The position numbers and the translations under genes are program-made. A model generated the notes under the pieces. The model ran no database searches and was not told the DNA's origin. It was given only the letters and a program-made list of their open reading frames with translations. Shown here piece by piece: positions 16,082 to 27,090 of a DNA stretch of 64,000 bases. Position 1 is the first letter of the stretch. The number at the start of each line of letters is the position of its first letter. Source of the DNA: Methylocystis iwaonis (lineage in GTDB: Bacteria; Pseudomonadota; Alphaproteobacteria; Rhizobiales; Beijerinckiaceae); the NCBI RefSeq assembly GCF_027925385.1, contig NZ_AP027142.1:3669947-3733946 (forward strand), read 5' to 3'.

Positions 16082-16504
16082 CTAAACTATAGAGGGTGGC
16101 GCTCGGGCCCCATTGATGGAGGGCGAAGAGCAACCGTCCCGCGCGAATGTCGCCGCCACGCTGTAGGAAACCGGCCTCTGCGCCTGCAGCGGCCGCGTCA
16201 CCGGCGCGAGCCGCTCTGGCAGAACAGCCGCCGCCATGCTCGCCGCAAGACAGCACGGGCAATGATGCTTGCCGGCGTAGTCGGTCCCGGGCGCCTTGTC
16301 GCTCGCGGCGTCGGCGCGCTGCGTCATATGACGCTTGAAGCAAGCGAACAGGCCTACAGCAGTTTTATCGTTGTTTTTTAATACGGTGTCAGTCGCGCCC
16401 GCGACCGCCGCGCCTGACGCGGACACGCCGAACATCAGCGCCCATACCGCAGCGATGACGATCGCTACGCGTATTCTTTCGCCGATGTCCCGCATGTGTG
16501 ACAT
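16082..16504 (-). CDS. DUF2946-like Cys/His protein (first copy)
   Basis: The 140-residue protein has a hydrophobic N-terminal segment (about residues 12-36, an export signal or anchor), the cysteine/histidine motif KHHCPCCLAAS near residue 85 and a C-terminal GARAPPSIV. The HxxC/CC motif in the middle and the terminal RAPP are characteristic of DUF2946 proteins, which are often found beside TonB-dependent copper receptors and copper-resistance genes. I infer metal binding. It lies upstream of exbB on the same strand and is divergent from the second DUF2946-like gene. Confidence 0.65.
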   Translation of the reverse strand: MSHMRDIGERIRVAIVIAAVWALMFGVSASGAAVAGATDTVLKNNDKTAVGLFACFKRHMTQRADAASDKAPGTDYAGKHHCPCCLAASMAAAVLPERLAPVTRPLQAQRPVSYSVAATFARDGCSSPSINGARAPPSIV

Positions 16505-16688
16505 AAAAGTCTCTTAATGGATTTTTTGATTTCTGACAACGCAAGCAATCTTGGAATGCTTCTCGGCCAGCGGCAGAGTTCATTGCGTCGCGCGATCAAG
16601 GTTAACGTGATGAACCAAAATCGCGATCACGCCGTGAGGCGCCTTTTTCGCGGGCGCCGTATGGCTTCTCGGGACTGTCTGCCGGCCC
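16505..16688. promoter_or_regulatory. Divergent control region of the TonB-receptor locus
   Basis: 184 bases between the two divergent DUF2946-like genes, the only place where both transcription units of the uptake locus can start. It contains an imperfect inverted repeat GGTT-N9-AACC near 16600-16617 and a local AT-rich stretch (GGATTTTTTGATTTCTGACA). I recognise no Fur, Zur or CueR box and no cobalamin riboswitch, so the regulator is unknown. Confidence 0.4.
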
Positions 16689-17057
16689 ATGCGTCAAAGG
16701 CTACTCGCATCGCTGATCGTCTGTGTCGCTTTGCTGACACAGCTCGGCGCATCGCTATGGGGCGCCGCCGCGGCGCGCGAGGGCTATGCGGGTTGCCACA
16801 AGCAGACGGCGATCGTTTTGGCGCCGGGCGCGCGCAACGACCCGCTCGCGCCCTTCGACGCGCCAGCGCCGCATGACCACGCCTCCTGCTCTCTCTGCCA
16901 GCTTGGCTTCACGGCGATCGACAGCGACGCGCCGAGCCTGCCGGCGGGACGCCCCGCGCCCTATTGGCGTGTCTCGGCCGCCGAGTTGGCCGTCCCGCCG
17001 CGCGCCAAAATATTCAATCGAAACGCGCCCGCCCGAGCGCCGCCATTCCAGGCCTGA
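16689..17057 (+). CDS. DUF2946-like Cys/His protein (second copy)
   Basis: The 122-residue protein has a signal-like N-terminus (about residues 1-28, LLASLIVCVALLTQLGAS), an early Cys (YAGCHKQ), the motif PHDHASCSLCQLGF in the middle and ends NAPARAPPFQA. The CxxC flanked by His and the C-terminal RAPP match DUF2946, and the C-terminus parallels that of the first copy, though overall similarity between the two is low. It lies 81 bases upstream of the TonB-dependent receptor gene on the same strand and is probably co-transcribed with it. Confidence 0.65.
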   Translation: MRQRLLASLIVCVALLTQLGASLWGAAAAREGYAGCHKQTAIVLAPGARNDPLAPFDAPAPHDHASCSLCQLGFTAIDSDAPSLPAGRPAPYWRVSAAELAVPPRAKIFNRNAPARAPPFQA

Positions 17058-17138
17058 TCCACTCCGATTAAGCGTAACGGCGCGCCGCGCCGGGATCAGA
17101 CGCGCCGCCTTGTCCGGCGCGAAGAGGGAACACCAACA

Positions 17139-19736
17139 ATGTACCGCCATCACCTCCTGCGCGGCGTCTCCGCCTGCGCTTTGACTTTCGCCGCTCTGTC
17201 GCCCGCGCAGGCGACGCATACGCTGCCGACCATCGACGTCAGCGGCCAGCACCATCATGCGCCCGCTCGCAGTTCGGCTCCTGCCCGCGCCGCCGGGCCA
17301 GTCGCCGCGCGGCCCGGCGTCGCCAGCGCGCCCGCGCCATCGCCGATCGTCTCGCGCTGGTCGCCGACCCTGCCCGACGGCCGCCCCGCCTTTGTCGAAA
17401 AGTGGCAGTTGCCGAATACGGTCGCGAGCGTCACGCGCAAGCAGATCGAACGGCAGATCAACATCGTCGACACGGAAGACGCGGTGAAATACATGCCGAG
17501 CCTTTTCGTGCGCAAACGCAATAATGGCGACACGCAGGCGGTGCTGCAGACCCGCACCTGGGGCGTCAGCTCCTCGGCCCGCAGCCTGGTCTACGCAGAC
17601 GACCTTCTGCTCACCGCGCTCATCGGCAACGACAACACAATTGGCGCGCCGCGCTGGGGGCTTGTCGCGCCGGAAGAGATCGAGCGCGTCGATTTCCTCT
17701 ACGGCCCCTATGCGGCGCAATATCCGGGCAACTCGATGGGGGGCGTGCTGAAGATTACGACGCGCATGCCCGAGAAGCTGGAAGTGTCGATCAAGGACAC
17801 GCTCGCCGTCCAGGATTTCTCGCAGTATGGAACGAACAAGGGCCTCGTCAACAATGTGACGAGCTTCTTCGCCGGCGATCGCATAGGCGACCTGTCCTGG
17901 ACGATCTCAGGCAATTGGCAGCGCGGCTCGCAGCAGCCGCTGACCTATGTGACCTCGCCCAATTTCTACCCCAACGCCTATCTGGCGACGAACGTCTATG
18001 GGACGACCTTCGCCAATGTGATCGGCTCGACCGGCAATCTGGCGAACGATCAGGTGAATGCGAAACTCAAGCTCGCCTATGACTTCAGCCAGACGATCCG
18101 AGGCACGTACACTTTCGGCTTTTGGTCGAATGACGGGACATCGATTCCCGAGAATTACCTTTTCTCCGGATACGGCCCGGTTTGGGGCGTGACGACCGCG
18201 GGCCGGGGCTTGAACAACACCGCGCTGCAAAATTTTGCGACTCAGGGCTATTACCGAATCCAGGAAAAGATCATGGTCAACGCGGCCGCGATCCGATCCA
18301 ACAGCGGCGGCCCTTTCGATTTTGAAGTCTCGGCCTCCAATTTCACCTATCTGCAGTCCGATCAGGTCTCGCCCTGGTCAGCCGCCATTCCCTTCGGCGG
18401 CTACACGCAGACAGGCCGCAACACGGTGTTCACCGGCACCTATTGGACGCTCTTCGATATGAAGGGCATTGTTCGCCCCCCCGAAGGGCTGTTGCAGGGG
18501 CACGACATCAGCTTCGGCTTGCATGGCGACCAATTCCACCTCAACAATCCTGTGTGGCTGACGGCGAACTGGCCCTCCGGCACGGCCGCGAGCACCGGCG
18601 CGGCGGTTTCGATCGCGCAGGGCACGACCCGCACCCAGGCGCTCTGGTTTCAGGACGCCTTCCCGATTGCGCACAATCTGAAGCTCACCGCCGGCTTACG
18701 CGGCGAGCATTGGACGGCCTCGGAGGGCTACAATCAGCAGGCCGGCGTCAATAATTTCGGCACCAATCTCGCTGGCAATCCGCTAGGTTGGCTCCCGATC
18801 TACCAGCCGAACCTGTACAGCACGCGCTTCTCTCCGAAGGGGACGCTCGAATATATCGTCGACGACAAATGGACGATCAGGGGATCAGTCGGCATGGCTA
18901 ATCGCTTCCCGACGGTGCGCGAGCTCTATAATCTCGCAACCGTGGGGGTGAACGGCGTTGCGACCAACCCCAACCCCAATCTGCGGCCCGAGTCGGCCCT
19001 CAGTAAAGAATTAACGGTCGAGCGGAAGCTTGGCCTGGACGGCCTTGCGCGAGTCTCGTTCTTCGACGAAGAGGTGCGCGACGCCATCATCAACCAGCTG
19101 ACCTTCTCGCCTGGCACGAACATTCCCACGCAGGCGCCAACAAACGTTCAGCGCATCCGCAACAGCGGCGTCGAAGTCGCCTTCCAGAAGGACAATTTTG
19201 GCTTCAAGGGGCTGGAGGTGCTGGGCAGCGCAACATGGCTCAATGCGCGGATCATCTCCAATCCGACCTGGGCGCCGAGCGTCGCCAATTTTGAATACCC
19301 CTGGGCAATCTCGGTCGCAGGCAAGACTGTGCCAAATGTTCCCGAGTGGCGCGGGACATTAGCTTTCACCTACCGTCCCGACGACCAATGGGCCTTCACA
19401 CTCGCAGGCCGCTACCAAAGCAAGATGTGGCGCACCATGGCCAATAACGACCGCGCCTATGGCATATATCAGGCTTTCGATCCTTTCTTTGTCGTCGACA
19501 CAAAGGTCAACTACAAGTGGAACGAGCGGCTGTCCTTCGACTTCGGCATCGACAACATCGGGAACTACAGATATTTCCTGTTCCATCCCTTCCCGCAGCG
19601 AACCTTCTATTTTGCCGCGAAGTATGACTACGGCGCCGCCAAGCATCCCGAGCGGGGAATATTTTATGCGGGGAATGAGAGCGGCCTGCCCGACGTGAGG
19701 AACTGGTTCCAACCGGTCGCTTTCTCGATCGATTGA
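17139..19736 (+). CDS. TonB-dependent outer-membrane receptor, probably for a metal or metal chelate
   Basis: The 865-residue receptor has a signal peptide (about residues 1-26), then a TonB box-like TLPTIDVSG immediately followed by a His-rich GQHHHAPARS and a Pro/Ala spacer. Next comes the plug domain (about 85-205; IERVDFLYGPYAAQYPGNSMGG is its hallmark) and a 22-strand barrel with the terminal strand ending in FQPVAFSID. A good Shine-Dalgarno (GAAGAGGGAAC) precedes the ATG. The neighbouring exbBD-tonB and DUF2946-like genes point to metal import; copper is favoured by the family context, but sequence alone does not show the ligand. A strong terminator follows. Confidence 0.92.
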   Translation: MYRHHLLRGVSACALTFAALSPAQATHTLPTIDVSGQHHHAPARSSAPARAAGPVAARPGVASAPAPSPIVSRWSPTLPDGRPAFVEKWQLPNTVASVTRKQIERQINIVDTEDAVKYMPSLFVRKRNNGDTQAVLQTRTWGVSSSARSLVYADDLLLTALIGNDNTIGAPRWGLVAPEEIERVDFLYGPYAAQYPGNSMGGVLKITTRMPEKLEVSIKDTLAVQDFSQYGTNKGLVNNVTSFFAGDRIGDLSWTISGNWQRGSQQPLTYVTSPNFYPNAYLATNVYGTTFANVIGSTGNLANDQVNAKLKLAYDFSQTIRGTYTFGFWSNDGTSIPENYLFSGYGPVWGVTTAGRGLNNTALQNFATQGYYRIQEKIMVNAAAIRSNSGGPFDFEVSASNFTYLQSDQVSPWSAAIPFGGYTQTGRNTVFTGTYWTLFDMKGIVRPPEGLLQGHDISFGLHGDQFHLNNPVWLTANWPSGTAASTGAAVSIAQGTTRTQALWFQDAFPIAHNLKLTAGLRGEHWTASEGYNQQAGVNNFGTNLAGNPLGWLPIYQPNLYSTRFSPKGTLEYIVDDKWTIRGSVGMANRFPTVRELYNLATVGVNGVATNPNPNLRPESALSKELTVERKLGLDGLARVSFFDEEVRDAIINQLTFSPGTNIPTQAPTNVQRIRNSGVEVAFQKDNFGFKGLEVLGSATWLNARIISNPTWAPSVANFEYPWAISVAGKTVPNVPEWRGTLAFTYRPDDQWAFTLAGRYQSKMWRTMANNDRAYGIYQAFDPFFVVDTKVNYKWNERLSFDFGIDNIGNYRYFLFHPFPQRTFYFAAKYDYGAAKHPERGIFYAGNESGLPDVRNWFQPVAFSID

Positions 19737-19761
19737 TCGAGAAGGCTGAAAGAGAGAGAGT

Positions 19762-19796
19762 CCCGGGAGAAAAACTCCCGGGGTTTTTCGTTTTTT
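19762..19796 (+). terminator. Rho-independent terminator of the TonB-receptor gene
   Basis: 8-bp perfect stem CCCGGGAG/CTCCCGGG, loop AAAAA, followed by TTTTTCGTTTTTT, 26 bases after the receptor stop codon. Confidence 0.92.
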
Positions 19797-19911
19797 GACC
19801 CGCCGCTATTGCCGACTGCGGCAGATCGAAGGCTTGGCCGGGATGTCGAGGAGCAAAGATCCTCCGCGCAGCTTCCGGAAAAGCCAACGTCGGGGAAATC
19901 ATCGTTCCCTC

Positions 19912-21309
19912 TCAGTGCGCCAGCGCTTTGACGATCGCCTCCACGGTCTTTTTCGCGTCTCCGAAAAGCATCATCGTGTTGGGCCGGAAGAACAGCTCGT
20001 TCTCCACGCCCGCATAGCCCGACCCCATGCCGCGCTTGAGGAAAAGCACCGTCTTCGCCCGTTCGACGTCGAGGATCGGCATCCCGTAGATGGGCGACGC
20101 TTTGTCCGTCTTCGCCGCGGGGTTCGTCACGTCATTGGCGCCGATGACGAAAGCCACGTCCGCCTGGGCGAATTGTGAGTTGATGTCGTCGAGTTCGAAG
20201 ACTTCGTCATAAGGCACATTGGCTTCGGCCAGCAGCACATTCATATGGCCCGGCATGCGGCCCGCGACGGGGTGGATGGCGTAGCTGACGTCCACGCCTT
20301 CCTTCTTCAGCAAATCCGCCATCTCGCGCAGCGCATGCTGGGCCTGCGCCACCGCCATGCCATAACCCGGCACGATGATGATCTTGCCCGAGTTCTGCAT
20401 GATGTAGGCGGCGTCCTCAGGCGAACCTTGCTTGACGTTGCGCGTCTCCTTGGCGCCGCTCGGCCCCGCCGTCTCGCCGCCGAAGCCGCCGAGAATCACG
20501 GAAATAAAGCTGCGGTTCATCCCCTTGCACATGATGTAGGAGAGGATGGCGCCCGACGAGCCTACGAGCGCACCGGTGACGATGAGCGCGAGATTGCCGA
20601 GCGTGAAGCCGATGCCCGCCGCCGCCCATCCCGAATAGGAGTTGAGCATGGAGACGACGACCGGCATATCGGCGCCGCCGATCGGGATGATGAGTGTGAC
20701 ACCGAGCGCCAGTGACACCAGAATCAGCAGAAAGAACCAGAGGCCCGACTCTGTCGTCACGAACAGCAGGATCAGAGCCGCCAGCGCCGCGCCGAGCATG
20801 ATATTGATCGTGTGACGTTCGGGCAGCAGGATCGGCTTGCCGCTCATGCGCTCGGAGAGCTTCAGAAAGGCGATGATCGAGCCGGTGAAAGTTACCGCGC
20901 CGATCGCCGCGCCGAGCGACATTTCGAACAGGCTCCCGCCTTCGATATGCCCTGCCTGGCCGATGCCGAAAGCCTGCGGCGCGAAAAAGGCGCTGCCTGC
21001 GACGAGCACGGCGGCGAGGCCGACGAGCGAATGGAAGAAGGCGACAAGCTCCGGCATCGCCGTCATCGGAATGCGCTGCGCCACATAGGCGCCCGCGCCG
21101 CCGCCGGCCGCTGCGCCGACGATGATCAGCACAAAGCCGAAGAGCGGCGGCAGATGGAGCAGCAATGTCGTCGCGACCGCGACCGCCATGCCGATCATGC
21201 CGTAGCGATTGCCCTGGCGGGACGTCGCGGGAGACGAAAGCCCGCGCAAGGCCAGAATAAAAAGCACGCCGGCCGCAAGATAAAGGAGGGCTGAGAGATT
21301 GGCGCTCAT
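19912..21309 (-). CDS. pntB: NAD(P) transhydrogenase subunit beta
   Basis: PntB forms the NADP(H)-binding and part of the proton-translocating domain of the membrane transhydrogenase that makes NADPH from NADH at the expense of the proton gradient. The 465 residues comprise about nine membrane segments (1-260) and a C-terminal dIII NADP(H)-binding domain with GYGMAVAQAQHALREM and VIGANDVTNPAAKTD. Length is normal. Last gene of pntAA-pntAB-pntB, five bases after pntAB. Confidence 0.97.
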   Translation of the reverse strand: MSANLSALLYLAAGVLFILALRGLSSPATSRQGNRYGMIGMAVAVATTLLLHLPPLFGFVLIIVGAAAGGGAGAYVAQRIPMTAMPELVAFFHSLVGLAAVLVAGSAFFAPQAFGIGQAGHIEGGSLFEMSLGAAIGAVTFTGSIIAFLKLSERMSGKPILLPERHTINIMLGAALAALILLFVTTESGLWFFLLILVSLALGVTLIIPIGGADMPVVVSMLNSYSGWAAAGIGFTLGNLALIVTGALVGSSGAILSYIMCKGMNRSFISVILGGFGGETAGPSGAKETRNVKQGSPEDAAYIMQNSGKIIIVPGYGMAVAQAQHALREMADLLKKEGVDVSYAIHPVAGRMPGHMNVLLAEANVPYDEVFELDDINSQFAQADVAFVIGANDVTNPAAKTDKASPIYGMPILDVERAKTVLFLKRGMGSGYAGVENELFFRPNTMMLFGDAKKTVEAIVKALAH

Positions 21310-21314
21310 TTGCG

Positions 21315-21764
21315 TCAGCCCTTCTTTTTATACATGGAGAGCATGCGTTCGGTGACGAGGAAGCCGCCGAATATGTTCACGCTCGCGAGTATGAGCGCGA
21401 TGAAGCCGAACCATCTTGCGACGCCGGCGCCGTCGTCACTCGCGCCCGACGGCTCGACGCCGACGGAGAGCAGCGCGCCGACGACGATCACGGAGGAGAT
21501 GGCGTTCGTCACCGACATCAGCGGCGTATGCAAGGCCGGCGTCACCGACCAGACCACATAGTAGCCGACGAACACCGCCATGACGAAGATGGCGAGGCGG
21601 AAGACGACCGGGTCGACCGCGCCGCCGCCCAATCCATGCGCGCTGATCGCCGCCGCCGTTTGTGACAGTTGGTCGGAATAGTGCTGCGCCTGATCCGCCA
21701 GTTGGCGCGCGGCTTCCGCCGCCGCCCGCGCCTTTTCGAGCAATTGCTGCGTTGAATCGGTCAT
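21315..21764 (-). CDS. pntAB: NAD(P) transhydrogenase membrane subunit alpha-2
   Basis: The 149-residue subunit carries the membrane helices that in E. coli form the C-terminal part of PntA. Here they are a separate polypeptide, the usual split form in alphaproteobacteria. After an Ala/Gln-rich amphipathic N-terminus (residues 1-45), four hydrophobic segments follow, including [28 protein letters not shown], of which the [15 protein letters not shown] core is family-specific. It sits between pntAA and pntB with 31- and 5-base gaps. Confidence 0.95.
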   Translation of the reverse strand: MTDSTQQLLEKARAAAEAARQLADQAQHYSDQLSQTAAAISAHGLGGGAVDPVVFRLAIFVMAVFVGYYVVWSVTPALHTPLMSVTNAISSVIVVGALLSVGVEPSGASDDGAGVARWFGFIALILASVNIFGGFLVTERMLSMYKKKG

Positions 21765-21795
21765 TATTGCGCTCCTTGTTGGAAGGATGCTGCGT

Positions 21796-22929
21796 TCAGG
21801 CCTGCTTGAATCTTGCGTCGACGATGGCGCCGTCGCGCGTGAGCGCGGTGGCTTTCACGAGTTCGTCGTCCCAATCGATGGCGAGCTGCTTCGTCTCCTT
21901 GGAAATCAGCGTCTCGACGAAGGCGAGCAGATTTTTGGCGTAGAGGCTGGAGGCGGTCGGCGCCATACGGCCCGCGAGATTGAGCGCGCCGACGATCTTC
22001 ACGCCATTCTCTACGGCGGTCGCGCCGGGCTTGGTCAATTCGCAATTGCCGCCGCGCTCGGCGGCGAGATCGACGATGACCGAGCCTGTGCGCATGGACC
22101 GCACCATTTCGGCTGAAACGAGCTTCGGCGCCGGTCGGCCAGGGATGAGCGCGGTCGTGACGACCACATCCTGCTTGGCGATGTGGCTCGCGGTGAGCTC
22201 CGCCTGCGCGGCCTGATAGTCCTTCGACATCTCCTTGGCGTAGCCGCCCGCCGTCTGAGCCTGCTGGAATTCCTCGTTCTCGACCGCAAGAAATTTCGCG
22301 CCGAGCGACTCGACCTGTTCTTTCGTCGCCGGGCGCACATCGGTCGCCGTCACAATGGCGCCCAGCCGGCGCGCCGTGGCGATGGCCTGTAGCCCCGCGA
22401 CGCCGACGCCCATGATGAAGACCTTCGCGGCCGGAACGGTGCCGGCGGCCGTCATCATCATCGGGAAGGATCGGCCATATTCGGCCGCCGCCTCGATGAC
22501 GGCGCGATAGCCGGCGAGATTGGCTTGCGACGACAGCACGTCCATGGATTGCGCGCGGGTGATGCGCGGCATGAACTCCATGGCGAAGGCGATCACGCCC
22601 GCCTTAGCGAGACCGGCGAGCGCCGCCTCGTTGCCGAACGGATCCATGATGCAGATGAGGGCAAGATTTTGCTTGGCGCCGGCCAGCTCGGCCGCCGAGG
22701 GGCGGCGCACGCGGAGCAGAATATCGGCGCCCGCAAGGGTCGTCGCCGGATCGGCGCCGATCTTGGCTCCTGCCGCGGCGTATTCGGCGTCGGAAACGCC
22801 CGCCCCGGCGCCGGCCCCGGATTGAACCGCGACCTCGGCGCCGAGTGAGACGAATTTCTTGACGGTTTCCGGCGTCGCCGCGACGCGCGGCTCAGCTTTG
22901 TCCGACTCGGCCAATACGGCAATGCGCAT
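21796..22929 (-). CDS. pntAA: NAD(P) transhydrogenase subunit alpha-1 (NAD-binding)
   Basis: The 377-residue soluble dI subunit binds NAD(H). The alanine-dehydrogenase-like fold is shown by an N-terminal [19 protein letters not shown], the nucleotide loop [17 protein letters not shown] (about residue 170) and [13 protein letters not shown] with a following [12 protein letters not shown]. First gene of the transhydrogenase operon, preceded by the small cytochrome oxidase subunit gene on the same strand, an order common in this class. Confidence 0.97.
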   Translation of the reverse strand: MRIAVLAESDKAEPRVAATPETVKKFVSLGAEVAVQSGAGAGAGVSDAEYAAAGAKIGADPATTLAGADILLRVRRPSAAELAGAKQNLALICIMDPFGNEAALAGLAKAGVIAFAMEFMPRITRAQSMDVLSSQANLAGYRAVIEAAAEYGRSFPMMMTAAGTVPAAKVFIMGVGVAGLQAIATARRLGAIVTATDVRPATKEQVESLGAKFLAVENEEFQQAQTAGGYAKEMSKDYQAAQAELTASHIAKQDVVVTTALIPGRPAPKLVSAEMVRSMRTGSVIVDLAAERGGNCELTKPGATAVENGVKIVGALNLAGRMAPTASSLYAKNLLAFVETLISKETKQLAIDWDDELVKATALTRDGAIVDARFKQA

Positions 22930-23004
22930 GACGACCTCCGGCTGTTGCGAACCGTCGCCGTCATGGTGGCCCCTGACGGCTGGCGTGAGGGGCTTGGGCT
23001 TTTC

Positions 23005-23151
23005 TTAGCGCGCGAAGAGCACGTAGAGGAGGACGAGGGTTATCGCCGATCCGGCTGCGGAGAATTTCAGCAGCCAAAGGAAACCATTGTAGGTCTTTGC
23101 GTGTTCAGCCCAGTCCGCGTCGGTAGTCGCCGATCCGCGATTGCTCGCCAT
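23005..23151 (-). CDS. aa3-type cytochrome c oxidase subunit IV
   Basis: This 48-residue single-span membrane protein belongs to the bacterial aa3 oxidase subunit IV family: a short polar N-terminus with DADWAEHAKTYNGFLWLLKF and one helix to the C-terminus. The ATG at 23151 begins the conserved protein (MASNRGS); the longer upstream in-frame sequence is not conserved-looking. The other oxidase subunits are not in this window. Upstream of pntAA on the same strand. Confidence 0.85.
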   Translation of the reverse strand: MASNRGSATTDADWAEHAKTYNGFLWLLKFSAAGSAITLVLLYVLFAR

Positions 23152-23289
23152 CGAAATGCTCCCAAATTTTAAGTTTGCCGCGCGAACAGAACCGCCGCGC
23201 GTGAAGGGGATGCTAACCGAGCCTCGACGATCCCGCAACGTCTCGCCGCCGCGCGCTTTCGTCGCTGCCTGCCGAGCTTATGCGTGCGC

Positions 23290-23371
23290 CGTCCTTGCGA
23301 GGAGCGCGGCGACGAAGCAACCCGGCGCCCCAATGTGGCTCTGGATTGCTTCGCTTCGCTCGCAAGGACGG
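23290..23371. repeat. Family B palindromic repeat
   Basis: CCGTCCTTGCGAGGAGCGCG...GAAGCAA, then CTCTGGATTGCTTCGCTTCG...CTCGCAAGGACGG. The outer arms read TCCTTGCGAGG instead of TCATTGCGAGG on both sides, so the paired change is compensatory and the stem is kept. Confidence 0.85.
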
Positions 23372-23395
23372 ACGCCGGGGCCGGCCCAAAAAAGA

Positions 23396-23422
23396 AAAGC
23401 CCCGAGGTTTCCCCCGGGGCTC
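23396..23422 (-). terminator. Rho-independent terminator of groEL
   Basis: On the minus strand GAGCCCCGGGGGAAACCTCG followed by GGGCTTTTCTTTTTT: a GC-rich stem with a short AAA loop and U-tract, 25 bases after the groEL stop codon. Confidence 0.88.
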
Positions 23423-23446
23423 TCCAATCTCTCTGACCGACCGGAC

Positions 23447-25415
<1,969 letters not shown>

Positions 25416-25482
25416 TGCAATGTCTTCCTTTTCTGCGCGTCGGGCAGGAAATTCCGCCCGTCGCAAGCCATAAGCGAAATTA

Positions 25483-25509
25483 TTGGCACTCTCTTACGAC
25501 GAGTGCCAA
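25483..25509 (-). promoter_or_regulatory. CIRCE operator (HrcA binding site)
   Basis: Inverted repeat TTGGCACTC-N9-GAGTGCCAA upstream of groES. It matches the CIRCE consensus TTAGCACTC-N9-GAGTGCTAA except for one symmetric A-to-G/T-to-C change in each arm, so the dyad is kept. Indicates HrcA repression of groES-groEL. Confidence 0.95.
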
Positions 25510-25602
25510 CGCGCGATGAGATAGGTTGCGGCCGCGCGGATGTCAAGATTTTTGCGGCGCCGCAACCGGGCAGTCGGCTAGCCGCGACGCCGCAGGGAAG
25601 AT

Positions 25603-26181
25603 ATGAAGAAGCCAAGCCGCCGAGCGGCGTTCCCGCAATCCGCAGAGTCGCCACACAGAGTCGCCGTGCCGCCCTTCCTCACGCCGCCCCGCATTCTCGG
25701 CCTCCTCGCCGCCCTCGCGGCGGCGCTCGCCGATCAGGCCCATAAATATTGGATGCTCGACGTCTTCGGCATCGGCGCGCGGCAGCCGATCACGCTGACG
25801 CCCTTTCTCGACGTCGTGCTCTCGTGGAACTACGGCGTCTCCTATTCGCTCTTTCAGGCGCATGAGGGCGTCGGACGCGCGCTGCTTCTCGCCGGGCAAA
25901 GTGTCATCGTCGCCGGCCTTATCTGGTGGCTCTGGCGCGCCCAAAGCCGGCTGTTGACGCTCGCGATCGGCCTCGTCGTCGGCGGGGCGCTGGGCAACGC
26001 CGCCGATCGCCTCGCGCGCGGCGCGGTCGCGGATTTCTTCTATTTCCATACGACGCTCCCGGTGGGGCCCCTCGCCAATTACGTCTTCAACGTCGCCGAC
26101 GTCGCTATTACGGCGGGAGTCGCGATGCTGCTTTTTGAAACCCTTTTCTCGGAGTCGCCGCCTGCGGAAGGCGCGGCCTAG
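25603..26181 (+). CDS. lspA: Lipoprotein signal peptidase
   Basis: LspA removes signal peptides from lipidated prolipoproteins in the inner membrane. The 192-residue protein has four membrane helices and both catalytic aspartates in the family motifs GNAADRLARGAVADFF and FNVADVAI. The N-terminal 22 residues (to HRVAV) are hydrophilic and longer than usual; an internal GTG near residue 21 could be the actual start. First gene of a run with the exported protein and the M16 pair. Confidence 0.93.
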   Translation: MKKPSRRAAFPQSAESPHRVAVPPFLTPPRILGLLAALAAALADQAHKYWMLDVFGIGARQPITLTPFLDVVLSWNYGVSYSLFQAHEGVGRALLLAGQSVIVAGLIWWLWRAQSRLLTLAIGLVVGGALGNAADRLARGAVADFFYFHTTLPVGPLANYVFNVADVAITAGVAMLLFETLFSESPPAEGAA

Positions 26182-26382
26182 CGCGCTTTCCGCTCGCGAG
26201 CGATGAGAAAGCGCGCAGATTCAAAAACGCTCTGGGAAGGTCCGAGCGCGCGCCGAAACGCCCCAGTTGCGCCGCCGCCACTAAATCGCCAATAAGTGGG
26301 ACGCAATCTGCGCCTTTGAGGCGTATTCACGCGGCTGGCGGGGGCGTTTCACGCGCGCCGGCGTTCTGGGCAAGGAGTTGGA

Positions 26383-27090
26383 ATGATGAAGCTCGCACGA
26401 TCCCGGGGTCGCGCCCTCCTCGCGCTCGCCGGTCTCGCAGCCGCCTATGGCGCGCCCGCCCAGGCAGCGGACGATAAATCGACCATCAGCGCGGTCATGG
26501 AGCTTGTCGGCGTTTCCTCGGACCCCAACGCGTCGAAGATCGACTACAACGAGCGCCCCAAACTGGTTCTGCCGCCGCGCATCGGCGACTTGCCGGCTCC
26601 GCAGGAGAAGACGAACCGCCCGGATGGCTGGCCGACCGATGTTGCGGCCGCGCGCCGCCGCAACACCGACCGCTACGCAAAGATCCCGAACGCCCCGCCG
26701 GAGGAGAAGAAGCCAGGCCTCTTGGACCGAATTCGTGGTCCCAAGCCGGATTACGCGCCTGGCACGGATGATGAGCCCGGCTTCCTGCAGATGGCGCTCA
26801 GCGCACGCTCGCGATCGTCCGGGCCGATGACGGAGGAGCCAGCGCGCCGCATGCTGACTGAGCCGCCCACGGGCTATCGCCGCCCCACGATGGACCTCGC
26901 CCGGGTTCGCGACTCGGACGGCGGGAAAAGCTCCTCCTGGTGGAATCCCTTGAGCTATTTGGGGGGCGACAGGAACGAGAGCGATCCCGTGGCCCAGACC
27001 GCAGGCACGGCGCCTACACAGAAACCGACGGCCAGCAGCGGCGGGCTCTCCGGCATGATGCCGAGTTTCCTCAGAGGCTCCGACAACTAA
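26383..27090 (+). CDS. Exported protein of unknown function downstream of lspA
   Basis: The 235-residue product has a clear signal peptide (basic start, LLALAGLAAAYGAPAQA) and a Pro/Arg-rich low-complexity mature part. Recognisable segments are DPNASKIDYNERPKLVLPPR and KPGLLDRIRGPK, the kind of sequence seen in conserved Hyphomicrobiales proteins encoded between lspA and M16 peptidases. No catalytic motif is visible. AAGGAGTTGGA before the double ATG is a strong ribosome-binding site. May be periplasmic; function not known. Confidence 0.7.
   Translation: MMKLARSRGRALLALAGLAAAYGAPAQAADDKSTISAVMELVGVSSDPNASKIDYNERPKLVLPPRIGDLPAPQEKTNRPDGWPTDVAAARRRNTDRYAKIPNAPPEEKKPGLLDRIRGPKPDYAPGTDDEPGFLQMALSARSRSSGPMTEEPARRMLTEPPTGYRRPTMDLARVRDSDGGKSSSWWNPLSYLGGDRNESDPVAQTAGTAPTQKPTASSGGLSGMMPSFLRGSDN

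Noticed and set aside
16505..17138. Cobalamin riboswitch before the TonB receptor
   Set aside because: No B12 box or the expected long aptamer is seen in the leader.
11753..19736. Methanobactin biosynthesis/uptake locus
   Set aside because: No mbnA-type leader peptide or MbnB/MbnC (DUF692 family) gene is present; only the receptor type is shared.
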